Origin: Streptomyces sp. T12
GTDB taxonomy: Bacteria; Actinomycetota; Actinomycetes; Streptomycetales; Streptomycetaceae
Assembly: GCF_028736035.1 (NCBI RefSeq)
Contig: NZ_CP117866.1
Location: forward strand, 2,604,001-2,668,000
Reading direction: 5' to 3'
Length of the DNA stretch: 64,000 nt
Of this stretch, positions 45,123 through 54,515 are shown piece after piece (position 1 is the first letter of the stretch; each line of letters begins with the position of its first letter). The notes below the pieces were generated by a model. That model did no database searches, was not told where the DNA came from, and worked only from the letters and a program-made list of their open reading frames with translations. Made by a program: the position numbers and the translations under genes.

Positions 45123-46115
45123 ATGCGTGCGCTTGCCCGGATATCCCCCTTTACGCGCAGACGTGTTCTCGCCACGACCGCCGTGGCCGGAACCTTGATG
45201 CTCGCTCCCCTCTCGGCGCCCACCACAGTCGCGGCGGCCCAGGCTCCGGCCGCCGACTGCGCCGAGGAGGCCGGCCACTCCGCGGCCCGCGAGGCCCACC
45301 CCGGACACGGCGGCGAGGCCGTCGCCGAGCCCAACGAGATCAGCGCCGCCAAGGCCCAGGCGATGGACGCCGCTCTGCGGAAGAAGCTCGACAAGCTCCC
45401 CGCCACCGGCAACCGCAGCCTCGCCGCGGCCGCCTCCACCACGATCCCGGTCTACTTCCACGTCATCCACGACGGAGCCACCGGCCAGCTCGACTCCGCC
45501 GACATCAACGCCCAGCTGAACGTCCTGAACGCGGCCTACGCCGGCCAGGGCACCGGAAACGTCGACTCCGGCTACCAGTTCACGCTGGCCGGCACCGACT
45601 ACACCGACAACGCCGCCTGGTACAACGTCGGCTACGGCTCGGCGGAGGAGAAGGCGATGAAGTCCGCCCTGCGCAAGGGCGGCGCGAACGCGCTCAACGT
45701 CTACACCGCCAACCTCGGCGACGGCCTCCTCGGCTGGGCGACCTTCCCCAGCTCCTACAAGTCGAGCCCGTCCATGGACGGCGTGGTCCTCCTCGACGCC
45801 TCACTGCCGGGCGGCTCGGCCGCCAACTACAACGAGGGCGACACCGCGACACACGAGGTCGGCCACTGGATGGGGCTCTACCACACCTTCCAGGGCGGCT
45901 GTAACGGCAACGGCGACTACGTCGACGACACACCGGCCGAGAAGAGCGCCGCCTACGAGTGCCCGGAGGGCCGCGACACCTGCACCCGCAAGGCGGGGGC
46001 GGACCCGATCCACAACTTCATGGACTACACATACGACTCCTGCATGTACCAGTTCACCTCGGGCCAGGTGACGCGCATGCAGCAGAACTGGGCGGCGTAC
46101 CGAGCGGCCGGCTGA
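45123..46115 (+). CDS. Secreted M43-family zinc metalloprotease
   Basis: The 330-residue protein has an export signal (about residues 1-38, [20 protein letters not shown], possibly Tat) and a propeptide up to about 105. The catalytic domain carries the extended zinc site [13 protein letters not shown] (HExxHxxGxxH) and the Met-turn [11 protein letters not shown], typical of pappalysin/ulilysin-like M43B proteases. Four Cys late in the protein ([21 protein letters not shown]) probably form disulfides. GGAG lies shortly before the ATG at 45123. It should act on proteins outside the cell. Confidence 0.92.
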   Translation: MRALARISPFTRRRVLATTAVAGTLMLAPLSAPTTVAAAQAPAADCAEEAGHSAAREAHPGHGGEAVAEPNEISAAKAQAMDAALRKKLDKLPATGNRSLAAAASTTIPVYFHVIHDGATGQLDSADINAQLNVLNAAYAGQGTGNVDSGYQFTLAGTDYTDNAAWYNVGYGSAEEKAMKSALRKGGANALNVYTANLGDGLLGWATFPSSYKSSPSMDGVVLLDASLPGGSAANYNEGDTATHEVGHWMGLYHTFQGGCNGNGDYVDDTPAEKSAAYECPEGRDTCTRKAGADPIHNFMDYTYDSCMYQFTSGQVTRMQQNWAAYRAAG

Positions 46116-46123
46116 GCCGTCCG

Positions 46124-46693
46124 CTACAGCGAGTCGAGGAAGCCGAGCGCCACCCGCCAGGTGGCCTCGGCGGCCTCCTCGTCGTAGTCCGGCAGGTCGG
46201 GGTCGGTGTAGAGGTGGCCGGCCCCGGCGTATCTGTACACCTCGACGTCGGCGCCCGCTCTGCCCATCTGGAGATACCAGGCGCTCAGCCAGTCGTCCGT
46301 CTCGAACGGGTCCGGCTCGGCGACATGCAGCTGCACCGGCAGCTCGTCCACCGAGGCGTTCGCCGCGATGTCCGACGTGCCGTGCAGGAGCAGCACCCCG
46401 CGCGCCTTCTCGTCGCCGAGCGCGAGGGTCTGCGCGATGGAGGCGCCGAGCGAGAACCCGGCGTACACCAGGCCCCGCTCCGAGTAGGGCGCGGCGGCGA
46501 GCACGGCCCGCTTCAGCAGCTCGTCCTTGCCGACCCGGTCGTTGAACTCCATGCCTTCCTCGACCGTCTCGAACGTGCGCCCCTCGAAGAGGTCCGGCGT
46601 CCACACCTCGTGTCCGGCGGCGCGCAGCCGGTCCGCGGCCTGGCGCACCGCGGGCCTGAGGCCATAGGTCGAGTGAAAAAGCATGATGTTCAT
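46124..46693 (-). CDS. Dienelactone hydrolase-like alpha/beta hydrolase
   Basis: The 189-residue protein has the dienelactone hydrolase fold, with the nucleophile elbow GFSLGAS (Ser where classical enzymes have Cys), an acidic residue in EPDPFETDDW and the catalytic His in GAGHLYTDPDLPDYD. It is shorter than classical dienelactone hydrolase (about 230). The natural substrate is unknown. It ends 8 bases from the convergent protease gene and is divergent from the MscS gene. Confidence 0.87.
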   Translation of the reverse strand: MNIMLFHSTYGLRPAVRQAADRLRAAGHEVWTPDLFEGRTFETVEEGMEFNDRVGKDELLKRAVLAAAPYSERGLVYAGFSLGASIAQTLALGDEKARGVLLLHGTSDIAANASVDELPVQLHVAEPDPFETDDWLSAWYLQMGRAGADVEVYRYAGAGHLYTDPDLPDYDEEAAEATWRVALGFLDSL

Positions 46694-46788
46694 GAGGCCA
46701 TGGTGCCAGCCGGGTACGACAACGCCGTGACCACCGCCTCACCGGCGCACATGTTCATGACCCCCCTCGAGTGGTTACGTTCGGGGGC

Positions 46789-47919
46789 ATGGAGAACATA
46801 CTCCGACCGCTGATCGTGATCGGTGGCTCGGTCCTGCTCACCCTGATCATCGGGTGGGCCACCGACCGCCTGATGCGCAAGGCCGACGAACGGCACAGTG
46901 AGACCCCGCTGTGGGATCTGCTGCGCCGCGCCCGCGTCCCCTACCAGCTCGTCCTGTGCGCTGCCCTGCTCAGAGGGTCGTACGACGAGTCGCAGCTGCT
47001 GGAGGAGCACAAGGTCGCCGTCGGCCGGGTGCTGACGCTGGTGCTGATCGGGGCAGCGGCCTGGCTGGCGATCCGTATCGCGGCGGCGGTCGTGGAGACG
47101 ACGTACAGCCGCTACGCCCGCGTGCACCGCGATCCGGCCCGGGTCCGGCGGGTGCGCACCCAGGTGACACTGATCATGCGCGTGGTGTCGGCGGTGGTCG
47201 GCGTGGTGGCGGTGGCGGCCATGCTGCTGACCTTCCCGGCGATGCGCGCGGCCGGCGCCTCACTGCTCGCCTCGGCCGGCATCCTCGGCATCGTCGCCGG
47301 TGTCGCGGCCCAGTCCACGCTGAGCAATATGTTCGCCGGGTTCCAGATCGCCTTCGGCGACATGGTGCGCCTGGGGGACACGGTGGTCGTGGACGGCGAG
47401 TGGGGGACCGTCGAGGAGATCACGCTGACGTTCCTGACCGTGCGGACCTGGGACGAGCGCCGGATCACGATGCCCGTGTCGTACTTCACCTCGAAGGCCT
47501 TCGAGAACTGGTCACGCGGCGGTGCCCAGATGACCGGCACCGTCTTCCTCCACCTCGACCACTCGGCACCGATGGAGAAGATGCGCGAGCGGCTCCGCGA
47601 CATCCTGCGCGCCTGCCCGGCGTGGGACGGCCGCGACTACGGCCTGGTCGTCACGGACTCGACACCGAGCACCATGGAGGTGCGGGCCCTGGTCACGGCG
47701 AAGGACGCGGACGACCTGTGGACGGTACGGGTCACCGTGCGCGAGCAGCTCATCGGCTGGCTGGCCGAGGAGCACCCGTACGCGCTGCCGCGCGTCAACG
47801 CGACGGACGCGGCCCTGCCGCCCGGCTTCCCCGTCCCCGGCGCCGTGCCCGGCCGCATCCCGGCCCGCCGCACGCACCAGCACGACCACCAGCCGACGGC
47901 GCGACCTGACCGCCCCTGA
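46789..47919 (+). CDS. MscS-family mechanosensitive ion channel
   Basis: The 376-residue protein has about four membrane helices before the MscS core. The pore helix and beta domain read GIVAGVAAQSTLSNMFAGFQ, then FGDMVRLGDTVVVDGEWGTV and EEITLTFLTVRTWDERRI, ending the core with MPVSYFTSKAFENWSR. The cytosolic part to about 345 fits the family; the tail is Pro/His/Arg-rich. GGGGG just before the ATG at 46789 supports this start. It opens under membrane tension to release solutes. It ends 5 bases from the convergent SDR gene. Confidence 0.9.
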   Translation: MENILRPLIVIGGSVLLTLIIGWATDRLMRKADERHSETPLWDLLRRARVPYQLVLCAALLRGSYDESQLLEEHKVAVGRVLTLVLIGAAAWLAIRIAAAVVETTYSRYARVHRDPARVRRVRTQVTLIMRVVSAVVGVVAVAAMLLTFPAMRAAGASLLASAGILGIVAGVAAQSTLSNMFAGFQIAFGDMVRLGDTVVVDGEWGTVEEITLTFLTVRTWDERRITMPVSYFTSKAFENWSRGGAQMTGTVFLHLDHSAPMEKMRERLRDILRACPAWDGRDYGLVVTDSTPSTMEVRALVTAKDADDLWTVRVTVREQLIGWLAEEHPYALPRVNATDAALPPGFPVPGAVPGRIPARRTHQHDHQPTARPDRP

Positions 47920-47924
47920 CCGGC

Positions 47925-48665
47925 TCAGTGCCCGCGCTCGGCCCCGCCGTTGACCTGGATGATCTGCGAGGTGACGTGCCCGGCGCCGTGGGACGCCAGC
48001 CAGTGCAGGGTCGCGGCGACGTCCCCCGGCGTACCGGCCCGCCCGGTCGAGGTCTCCGCGACGAGCCGCTCGCGCCGCTCCTCGTCCATCGCGTCGCCGA
48101 AGAACTCGGTGTCCTCGACATACCCGGGCGCGACCACGTTGACGGTGATCCCGCGCGGCCCCAACTGCCGGGCCAGATCATGGGCGTACGGATGCAGCGC
48201 GGCCTTCGACGCCGCGTACGCCCCGCTGCCGGACCCCCGGAAGGCGGCGATGGAGCTCAGGAACAGCACCCGCCCGCCGGGGTCGGCGAGCCGGTCCTTC
48301 AGGGCCTCGGTGAGGAGAGCCGCGGTCAGGGTGTTGAGGCCGAAGTTGAGGGTCCAGTTGTGCAGCACGACGTCGAGGGGCTCGTCGCTGTCCACCTGGG
48401 GCTCCAGATGGCCGGCGCCTCCGGCACTGTGGATCAGTACGTCCACGGTGCCGAGTTCCGATGCCACGAACCGCTCCACACCGCGCACGCCACGCGGCTT
48501 GCTCAGATCCGCCGCGTAGGTGAGCGCCCCGGGCACACCGGCCTGCTCCAGCACCTCGGCGCGCCGCCCGAGCAGGAGCACCTGATCCCCGTCCGCCGCG
48601 AACAGCTGCGCCGCCGCGAGCCCGATTCCTGTACCGCCACCACTGATGACAACGTTGCGAGCCAT
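47925..48665 (-). CDS. Short-chain dehydrogenase/reductase
   Basis: The 246-residue Rossmann protein has the NAD(P) motif SGGGTGIGLAAAQLF, a modified NNAG block (IHSAGGAGHLE), the catalytic Ser region FLSSIAAFRGSGSG, the YAASK active site and VAPGYVEDT. Length fits the classical SDR class. The Arg residues after the second strand (LLLGRRAEVLE) suggest NADPH. The substrate is unknown. Confidence 0.92.
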   Translation of the reverse strand: MARNVVISGGGTGIGLAAAQLFAADGDQVLLLGRRAEVLEQAGVPGALTYAADLSKPRGVRGVERFVASELGTVDVLIHSAGGAGHLEPQVDSDEPLDVVLHNWTLNFGLNTLTAALLTEALKDRLADPGGRVLFLSSIAAFRGSGSGAYAASKAALHPYAHDLARQLGPRGITVNVVAPGYVEDTEFFGDAMDEERRERLVAETSTGRAGTPGDVAATLHWLASHGAGHVTSQIIQVNGGAERGH

Positions 48666-48726
48666 GATCCGACCCTACAAAGGGACGCGCGACATGCCTC
48701 GTCCGTTCACACGACTGCCGTGAAGA

Positions 48727-50313
48727 TCACCGCAGACTGCGCACGTCCAAATGCCGCAGCACCCGGTCCACCACCTCGGGATCGGCCCCCGGCTCACTGC
48801 GCGCCGCCAGCACCTCGTGCCGCGCCGCACTCAGCAGCTCGCCCTGGATCCGCCGCACCCGCTTGAGCCGCCGCACCCGCTGCTGATGGGCCTCCCTGCG
48901 CTCCTCCTCCCCCATGTCCGGGCTGATCCGCACCCCGATCTCGAACGCCCGCCGCAGCATCTGCTCGGACAGCTCCTCCGGCAGGTCCTCGACGGCCTCG
49001 ATCTCCCTCAGCCTCCGCTTCGCCGCCTTGGCGGCCCGCACCGCCAGCTGCTTCTCGAACTCCTTCTCCCGCTCGCTGTCGGCACGCACCCCGAGCCGCT
49101 TCACCAGCCACGGCAGGGTCAGTCCCTGCAGCACCAACGTCGCCATGATCACCCCGAACGCGATGAACACGATCTCGTCCCGGTCGGGAAAGGCGGCGCC
49201 CGCATCCGTCTCCAGCGGAACGGCCAGCGCCAGGGCGACCGAGGCGACGCCCCGCATCCCCGACCACCACATCACGATGGTCTCGCGCCAGCTGACCGGG
49301 ATCTCCTCGTCGTAGTCCCGTTTCGCGTGCATCCGCTTGGTGAGCCAGGTGGCCGGCAGCAACCACAGCAGACGCACGATGACGACGACGCCGACCACCG
49401 CGGCCGCCCAGCCGAGCATCTCGGCCCAGCGCCCGGACGCGGTCCGCACCGCGATGTGCAGTTCGAGCCCGATCAGCCCGAACGCGACGCCGGTGACCAG
49501 CGTGTCGACGATGTCCCAGAAGGTGTGCCCGGCGAGCCGCGTCATCACGTCGTCGGCGTCGGTGGCGTACTCGGCGAGGAACAGGGCGGTGACGAGCACG
49601 GCGAGCACGCCGGAGCCGTGGAGTTCCTCGGCCAGCACGTACGAGGCGTACGGCACGAGCAGCGTGAGCCCGATCTGCAGGGTCGGGTCCCCCAGCAGAT
49701 CCATCAGCTTGTTGGCGCCCCAGCCCAGGGCGAGTCCGATGGCCAGCGCCACCACGGCGGAGAGCACCAGATCCAGTCCGGCTTCCCACGGCGAGAAGCT
49801 GCCGCTCACGGCCGCCGCGATCGCCACGTGGTACAGCACGATGGCCGTCACGTCGTTGAAGAGCCCCTCGCCCTCCAGGATGGACACCAGCCGCCGTGGC
49901 AGCCCGAGTTGCCCGGCGACGGCGGTCGCCGCGACCGGATCGGGCGGCGCGACGAGCGCGCCCAGCGCCACGGCGGCGGCGAGCGGCAGCCCCGGCACGA
50001 TCGCGTGGGCCACCGCGGCCACGCACACCGTGGTGACGAACACCAGCGCCACGGCCAGCAGAAGGATGGGCCGTACGTTCGCCGCGAACTGCCGCCACGA
50101 GGTCCGCCGTACGGCGGCGTACAGCAAAGGCGGCAACAGCAGCGGCAGGATCAGGTCGGGTGGAATGTCGACATTGGGCACGAAGTCGAGCAGCGCGAGC
50201 ACGATCCCGAGCAGCGTCATCAGCACCGGCGCCGGCAACCCGACCCGGTCCCCCACCGGGACACTCACCACGGCCCCGAGCAACAGCACGAACAACAGGG
50301 CCAACTGATCCAC
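48727..50313 (-). CDS. CPA1-type Na+/H+ antiporter
   Basis: The 528-residue protein has about 12 membrane helices and then a long charged cytosolic tail (about residues 400-528, rich in Arg and Glu and probably coiled). The transport core shows ALVAPPDPVAATAVAGQLGL, with the acidic residue of the ion site, and SILEGEGLFNDVTAIVLYHV, matching the Na+/H+ antiporter (TIGR00831-like) family. The start is GTG at 50313. Exchange of Na+ or K+ for protons is expected. The tail may regulate activity. Confidence 0.92.
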   Translation of the reverse strand: MDQLALLFVLLLGAVVSVPVGDRVGLPAPVLMTLLGIVLALLDFVPNVDIPPDLILPLLLPPLLYAAVRRTSWRQFAANVRPILLLAVALVFVTTVCVAAVAHAIVPGLPLAAAVALGALVAPPDPVAATAVAGQLGLPRRLVSILEGEGLFNDVTAIVLYHVAIAAAVSGSFSPWEAGLDLVLSAVVALAIGLALGWGANKLMDLLGDPTLQIGLTLLVPYASYVLAEELHGSGVLAVLVTALFLAEYATDADDVMTRLAGHTFWDIVDTLVTGVAFGLIGLELHIAVRTASGRWAEMLGWAAAVVGVVVIVRLLWLLPATWLTKRMHAKRDYDEEIPVSWRETIVMWWSGMRGVASVALALAVPLETDAGAAFPDRDEIVFIAFGVIMATLVLQGLTLPWLVKRLGVRADSEREKEFEKQLAVRAAKAAKRRLREIEAVEDLPEELSEQMLRRAFEIGVRISPDMGEEERREAHQQRVRRLKRVRRIQGELLSAARHEVLAARSEPGADPEVVDRVLRHLDVRSLR

Positions 50314-50401
50314 GGCTAGCGCTCCGGTGACATCGACGTCCGCAAGGCAGACCTCAAGCCTGCCAGGCCGCCGTTCTCACCAGCGCATACGGGCCCCGCG
50401 G

Positions 50402-50890
50402 CTACAGAACGCGCCGCATCGCCCGGTGCGGTATCCCCGCGTCGGGGAACTCCGGCCCGTACGCCACGTACCCCAGCCGCTCGTAGAACCCCAGCGCATG
50501 CGTCTGCGCGTGCAGATCCACGGCCGCGAGCCCACGCGCGCGTGCCGCCTCCTCGAGGGCCCGCACCAGCGCGGCGCCGACGCCGAGCCCACGCGCCGCC
50601 TTGGTCACCGCGAGCCGCCCCAGCGACCCGACCGACGGGTCACCGTCGACCTTCGCCGCGGCCGCCTCCCCGTGCAGCAGGCGCCCGGTGCCGAGCGGCA
50701 CCCCGTCCGCCCGCACGGCCAGCACATGCACGGCGACGGTGTCGTACGCGTCGTACTCCAGGTCCTCGGGAACGCCCTGCTCCCCGACGAAGACCTCCTT
50801 GCGCACCGCGAAGCACATCTCACGGTCGGCAGGGTCCTCGGCGACCCGCACCGCATACGACGTGGCCGGCGCCGACGACGGCGAACTCAC
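50402..50890 (-). CDS. GNAT family N-acetyltransferase
   Basis: The 162-residue protein has the GNAT fold resembling ElaA/YjdJ-type proteins: [21 protein letters not shown] near the start, the acetyl-CoA loop [18 protein letters not shown] and the C-terminal [19 protein letters not shown]. The GTG at 50890 overlaps the rluD stop, so it is coupled to rluD. The substrate is unknown; family members often act on small amines. Confidence 0.91.
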   Translation of the reverse strand: MSSPSSAPATSYAVRVAEDPADREMCFAVRKEVFVGEQGVPEDLEYDAYDTVAVHVLAVRADGVPLGTGRLLHGEAAAAKVDGDPSVGSLGRLAVTKAARGLGVGAALVRALEEAARARGLAAVDLHAQTHALGFYERLGYVAYGPEFPDAGIPHRAMRRVL

Positions 50891-51831
50891 GCGTACGTCT
50901 CCTCGCGGACCTGGTCCAGAGCCTTCTGCAGGTCGGCCGGGTAGTCGCACGCGAACTCCACCCACTGCCCGTCCCCGGGGTGCTCGAAGCCGAGGCGTAC
51001 GGCGTGCAGCCACTGGCGGGTCAGGTGGAGCCGCTTGGCGAGCGTCGGGTCGGCGCCGTACGTCAGGTCGCCGACGCAGGGGTGCCGGTGGGCGGCCATG
51101 TGGACGCGGATCTGGTGGGTGCGGCCCGTCTCCAGCTTCACATCGAGCAGGGAGGCCGCGCGGAACGCCTCGATGAGGTCGTAGTGCGTGACGGACGGCT
51201 TGCCGTCGGCCGTGACCGCCCACTTGTAGTCGTGGTTGGGGTGGCGGCCGATGGGCGCGTCGATGGTGCCGCTGGTCGGGTCGGGGTGGCCCTGGACGAG
51301 CGTGTGGTACCGCTTGTCGACCGTGCGCTCCTTGAACTGGCGCTTGAGCGACGTGTACGCGTACTCGGACTTGGCGACGGCCATCAGCCCGGACGTGCCC
51401 ACGTCGAGCCGGTGCACGATGCCCTGGCGCTCGGCGGCACCGGACGTGGAGATGCGATAGCCGGCCGCGGCCAGCCCGCCGATGACCGTCGGACCGCTCC
51501 AGCCCGGCGACGGGTGCGCGGCCACACCGACCGGCTTCACGATCACGACCACGTCATCGTCGTCGTGCACGATCTCCATGCCCTCGACCGGCTCGGCGAC
51601 GACCTGCACCGGCGCGGGCGCCTGCGGCATCTCCACTTCGAGCCAGGCGCCACCGTGCACGCGCTCCGACTTACCGACCACCGATCCGTCGACCGTGACC
51701 TTCCCCGCGGCGGCGAGCTCGGCCGCCTTGGTCCGGGAGAAGCCGAACATGCGGGAGATGGCGGCGTCGACGCGCTCGCCCTCCAGGCCGTCGGGCACGG
51801 GCAGGGTACGGATCTCGGGAATCGTGCTCAC
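50887..51831 (-). CDS. rluD: 23S rRNA pseudouridine synthase, RluD family
   Basis: The 314-residue protein has an N-terminal S4 RNA-binding domain ([20 protein letters not shown]) and a RluA-type catalytic domain with the invariant Asp in [19 protein letters not shown]. Further family blocks are [13 protein letters not shown] and [19 protein letters not shown]. It should convert uridines of 23S rRNA to pseudouridine. The GTG at 51831 lies 43 bases after the lspA stop; the lspA-rluD pairing is common in bacteria. Confidence 0.94.
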   Translation of the reverse strand: MSTIPEIRTLPVPDGLEGERVDAAISRMFGFSRTKAAELAAAGKVTVDGSVVGKSERVHGGAWLEVEMPQAPAPVQVVAEPVEGMEIVHDDDDVVVIVKPVGVAAHPSPGWSGPTVIGGLAAAGYRISTSGAAERQGIVHRLDVGTSGLMAVAKSEYAYTSLKRQFKERTVDKRYHTLVQGHPDPTSGTIDAPIGRHPNHDYKWAVTADGKPSVTHYDLIEAFRAASLLDVKLETGRTHQIRVHMAAHRHPCVGDLTYGADPTLAKRLHLTRQWLHAVRLGFEHPGDGQWVEFACDYPADLQKALDQVREETYA

Positions 51832-51874
51832 CCGACGAGTATGCCGGACGGGTGAGACAGTCCCGAACGCGCGA

Positions 51875-52471
51875 TCAGTCCTTGTGGACGGTCCCGTCCG
51901 GGTCCAGTCCCTTGAACGACAGCAGCACGATGAGGATGCCGCCGCACACGATCGCCGAGTCGGCCAGGTTGAACACGGCGAAGTGCTTGGGCGCGATGAA
52001 GTCCACGACCGCGCCCTCGAAGACGCCCGGCGAGCGGAAGATCCGGTCGGTGAGGTTGCCGAGCGCACCGCCGAGCAGCATGCCGAGCGCGATCGCCCAG
52101 GGCAGGCTGTACAGCTTGCGGGCGAGCCGGGCGATCACCACGATGACGGCCGCCGCGATCACCGTGAAGATCACGGTGAAGGCCTCGCCGAAACCGAAGG
52201 CCGCGCCCGCGTTGCGGATCGCCTCGAACTTCAGCCAGTCCCCGATGATCTCGATCGGCGGGTGGTGCTCCAGCTTGGCGACCACGATCATCTTGCTGAC
52301 CAGGTCGAGGGCGTAGGCGAAGGCGGCAACCCCGAACAGCACGGCGATACGGCGCCCGCCCCGGGGCCGCTCGGCCGCGGCTTCCTTCGCGTTCTCGTCG
52401 GACTGCTCCGGCTCGGCTCCCGCCGCCTCTGGGGTATCCGGCGTACCGATGATGCGCTCCGCCTCTGCCAC
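51875..52471 (-). CDS. lspA: Lipoprotein signal peptidase (signal peptidase II)
   Basis: LspA cuts signal peptides of lipoproteins after Lgt has added the lipid. The 198-residue protein has a charged N-terminal extension of about 40 residues, four membrane helices and both catalytic Asp blocks: [16 protein letters not shown] and [12 protein letters not shown]. The conserved [10 protein letters not shown] lies between helices 1 and 2. The C-terminus is short. It starts an apparent operon with rluD and the GNAT gene. Confidence 0.96.
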   Translation of the reverse strand: MAEAERIIGTPDTPEAAGAEPEQSDENAKEAAAERPRGGRRIAVLFGVAAFAYALDLVSKMIVVAKLEHHPPIEIIGDWLKFEAIRNAGAAFGFGEAFTVIFTVIAAAVIVVIARLARKLYSLPWAIALGMLLGGALGNLTDRIFRSPGVFEGAVVDFIAPKHFAVFNLADSAIVCGGILIVLLSFKGLDPDGTVHKD

Positions 52472-52541
52472 GTGAGTCCTTCAACCTAGGTACCTGACTG
52501 AGGACGAGAGTACGACACGTCCGGCGGCACCCGGATACCGG

Positions 52542-53912
52542 TCAGTACCGGCGTTCTTGCTTCTGTTTGCACTCCACGCACAGGGTCGCGCGCGGGAAGG
52601 CCTGCATGCGCGCCTTGCCGATCGGGTTGCCGCAGTTCTCGCACAGGCCGTAGGTGCCCGCGTCGAGCCGCTCCAGGGCCCGCTCGGTCTGCGTGAGCAT
52701 CTCGCGCGCGTTGGCGGCGAGCGCCAGTTCGTGCTCGCGCGTGATGTTCTTGGCGCCGGTGTCCGCCTGGTCGTCGCCGGCCCCGTCCCCGGAGTCCCGC
52801 ATCAGGCCGACCAGGGACTGCTCGGACGACGTGAGCTCGTCGCGCAGCCGCATCACCTCGCCCATCAGCTCGGCTCGGGCCTCCTCCACCTCCTCCGGGG
52901 TCCAGGGGTCCTCACCGGGGCGCACCGCGAGCTCGCCGGGCTCCACCGCCGCGGAGATGCGTGCCTTGGGAAGGGCGGTCTTGGCCGCCGTGGCCGTGCC
53001 AGGAGTCTTCTTCGCAACCACCGTCGTGGCTCCCGTCTGCTCCGCGGCCTGCGCCGCGCCCACCTTCTTGGCCCTGCTCTCGGCGACCACACTCTTCCCA
53101 GCCGCCCGCTCCGCAACCGCCTTCTTCCCGGCCGCGGCCCTCTTGGACGTGGTGCTCGTCCCGGACGTGCTGCCCGTCCTGGGCGCGCTCCTCTTGGCAG
53201 CGCCCGTCTCGGAGACGCCCTTCGCCACAGCACCGCCCTCCCCCACACCGACGCCCTTCTCCCCGGCCGCCTTCTCTCCGGCCGTTTCCTTCCCCGCTGA
53301 TTCCTTCCCGACGGCCACCTTCACGGCCACCTTCTTGGCCGCACCTTCCTTGGCCACGGCCCTCTTGGCCGCGCTTTCCTTCGGCGCCGTCTTCTTGGCC
53401 GCGCTTTCCTTGGGCGCCGCCTTCTTCGCGCCCGCCTTTTCCACCGCCGCCTCTTGGGCCGCCGTAGCCTTGGCGCCCTTGGCTCCCTTGCCCCCGGACA
53501 GGGCCTTCTTGGACACCGCCTTCTTGGCCGTGCCCTTCTCGGCCGTGGCTTTCTCAGCCGTGGCCTTCTCAGCCGTGGCTTTCGCGGTCGCGCCTTTCTT
53601 TCTGGCAGCCTTCCTGGCGGCCGCTTTAGAACCCGCCTTCTTCTCGGCCGTCTCCTCCGCCTCGCCCCCGACAGGCCCCCGCACCCTCTTCACCGGCTTC
53701 CCGCCCGGCACCCCCGCGGCAGAACCTCCCTGTGCCCCCGTGGCACTTCCCCGCGCGCTCTTCTTCCCGCCCACATCCTTGGCCGTACCGCCGGAGGCAT
53801 TGGCCGCACCGGAGACACCGGCACCGCCAGAGGCGCCCGTGCCGCCGGAGGCACTCGCATGTGTGGATCTGCCCGACGCCGACTGCTGTACGGCGGTCTT
53901 CTTCGCCACCAT
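52542..53912 (-). CDS. DksA/TraR zinc-finger protein with histone-H1-like N-terminal region
   Basis: The 456-residue protein ends in a TraR/DksA-type domain (about residues 330-456): [20 protein letters not shown], a coiled hairpin with [20 protein letters not shown] and the zinc finger [20 protein letters not shown] then CVEC. The first 300 residues are low-complexity, mostly Ala, Lys, Gly, Ser and Thr with AxKK-type repeats, like histone H1 tails, suited to DNA or RNA binding. The common relatives carry the C-terminal domain with a much shorter Lys-rich part. RNA polymerase control is inferred from the family. Confidence 0.85.
   Translation of the reverse strand: MVAKKTAVQQSASGRSTHASASGGTGASGGAGVSGAANASGGTAKDVGGKKSARGSATGAQGGSAAGVPGGKPVKRVRGPVGGEAEETAEKKAGSKAAARKAARKKGATAKATAEKATAEKATAEKGTAKKAVSKKALSGGKGAKGAKATAAQEAAVEKAGAKKAAPKESAAKKTAPKESAAKRAVAKEGAAKKVAVKVAVGKESAGKETAGEKAAGEKGVGVGEGGAVAKGVSETGAAKRSAPRTGSTSGTSTTSKRAAAGKKAVAERAAGKSVVAESRAKKVGAAQAAEQTGATTVVAKKTPGTATAAKTALPKARISAAVEPGELAVRPGEDPWTPEEVEEARAELMGEVMRLRDELTSSEQSLVGLMRDSGDGAGDDQADTGAKNITREHELALAANAREMLTQTERALERLDAGTYGLCENCGNPIGKARMQAFPRATLCVECKQKQERRY
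53536..53580. repeat. 15-bp tandem repeat inside the Ala/Lys-rich coding region
   Basis: Three units of the form TTCTCRGCCGTGGCY lie head to tail and encode ATAEK repeats on the minus strand. A fourth, diverged unit follows. Such repeats allow length change by slippage. Confidence 0.8.
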
Positions 53913-54196
53913 GCCGCGGCCCCTTCACATATTGTGATCTTGCTCGCGAATCGTGCTGGGACGATAAATCGACTTGAGTCCCGCGGCAACGGGGCACACC
54001 GCCCGATTCGCCCGCCTCGCGCATGCCGCGCGGCAGACCTGCATGCGTTGTGCCCAGCTCCCCGCCGGGTATGCAATCGAGCCGACCGTCCCAGAATCCG
54101 AACACGCGTACCGATCCATTCGAGTCATCCCGGCCGGTACGGCACCCCCGCCCCCGCGCCCCGAAAATCCGGTCGGCCGCTGTCGGCGCGGCGCCG
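53913..54196. other. Non-coding region upstream of the ileS leader
   Basis: This stretch separates the divergent DksA-like gene and the ileS transcription unit. I see no supportable gene. It should contain the promoter of the DksA-like gene near its left end. Confidence 0.6.
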
Positions 54197-54202
54197 TACA
54201 CT
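54197..54202 (+). promoter_or_regulatory. Putative -10 element for the ileS leader
   Basis: TACACT lies just before the first recognisable T-box sequence, so transcription would begin at about 54209. No good -35 match is seen. Confidence 0.4.
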
Positions 54203-54208
54203 GGGCGG

Positions 54209-54515
54209 AGCGAAAAGCGTGGATGGGGACGAGTAGCGACGTACGCAGCCCAGAGCGACCCGGGGACGGTGGAAGCCCGGGGGCGAGCGCGACGCGAAGA
54301 TCACCCCGGAGCCGCCGGAAGAAAGCCGCAGCCGAACAGCAGCGGCCGGTAGAACCGGCATCGCGACCCCAATGAGGGGGCTCACCGAGGCACACCATGC
54401 GTCGGAGGGCCAAGGAGGGTGGTACCGCGGGAGCGCGCCGAAACCGGCGTACGGAAAGACACAGCTCTCGTCCCTCCGGACGGAAGGCAGCAAGTCCGCC
54501 GGAGGAAGCTCGCTG
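54209..54515 (+). ncRNA. T-box leader of ileS, translational type
   Basis: The leader shows an Ile specifier ATC at 54300-54302 within GCGAAGATCACCCCGGAGC, and the T-box core GGAGGGTGGTACCGCGGGAG at 54414-54433, where the NCCA end of uncharged tRNA binds. Downstream, CCTCCGG (54473-54479) is complementary to CCGGAGG (54499-54505), which holds the ileS ribosome binding site 10 bases before the ATG. This arrangement means that charged tRNA-Ile would leave the SD hidden and uncharged tRNA would free it, so control is at translation, as known for actinobacterial ileS leaders. Confidence 0.9.
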
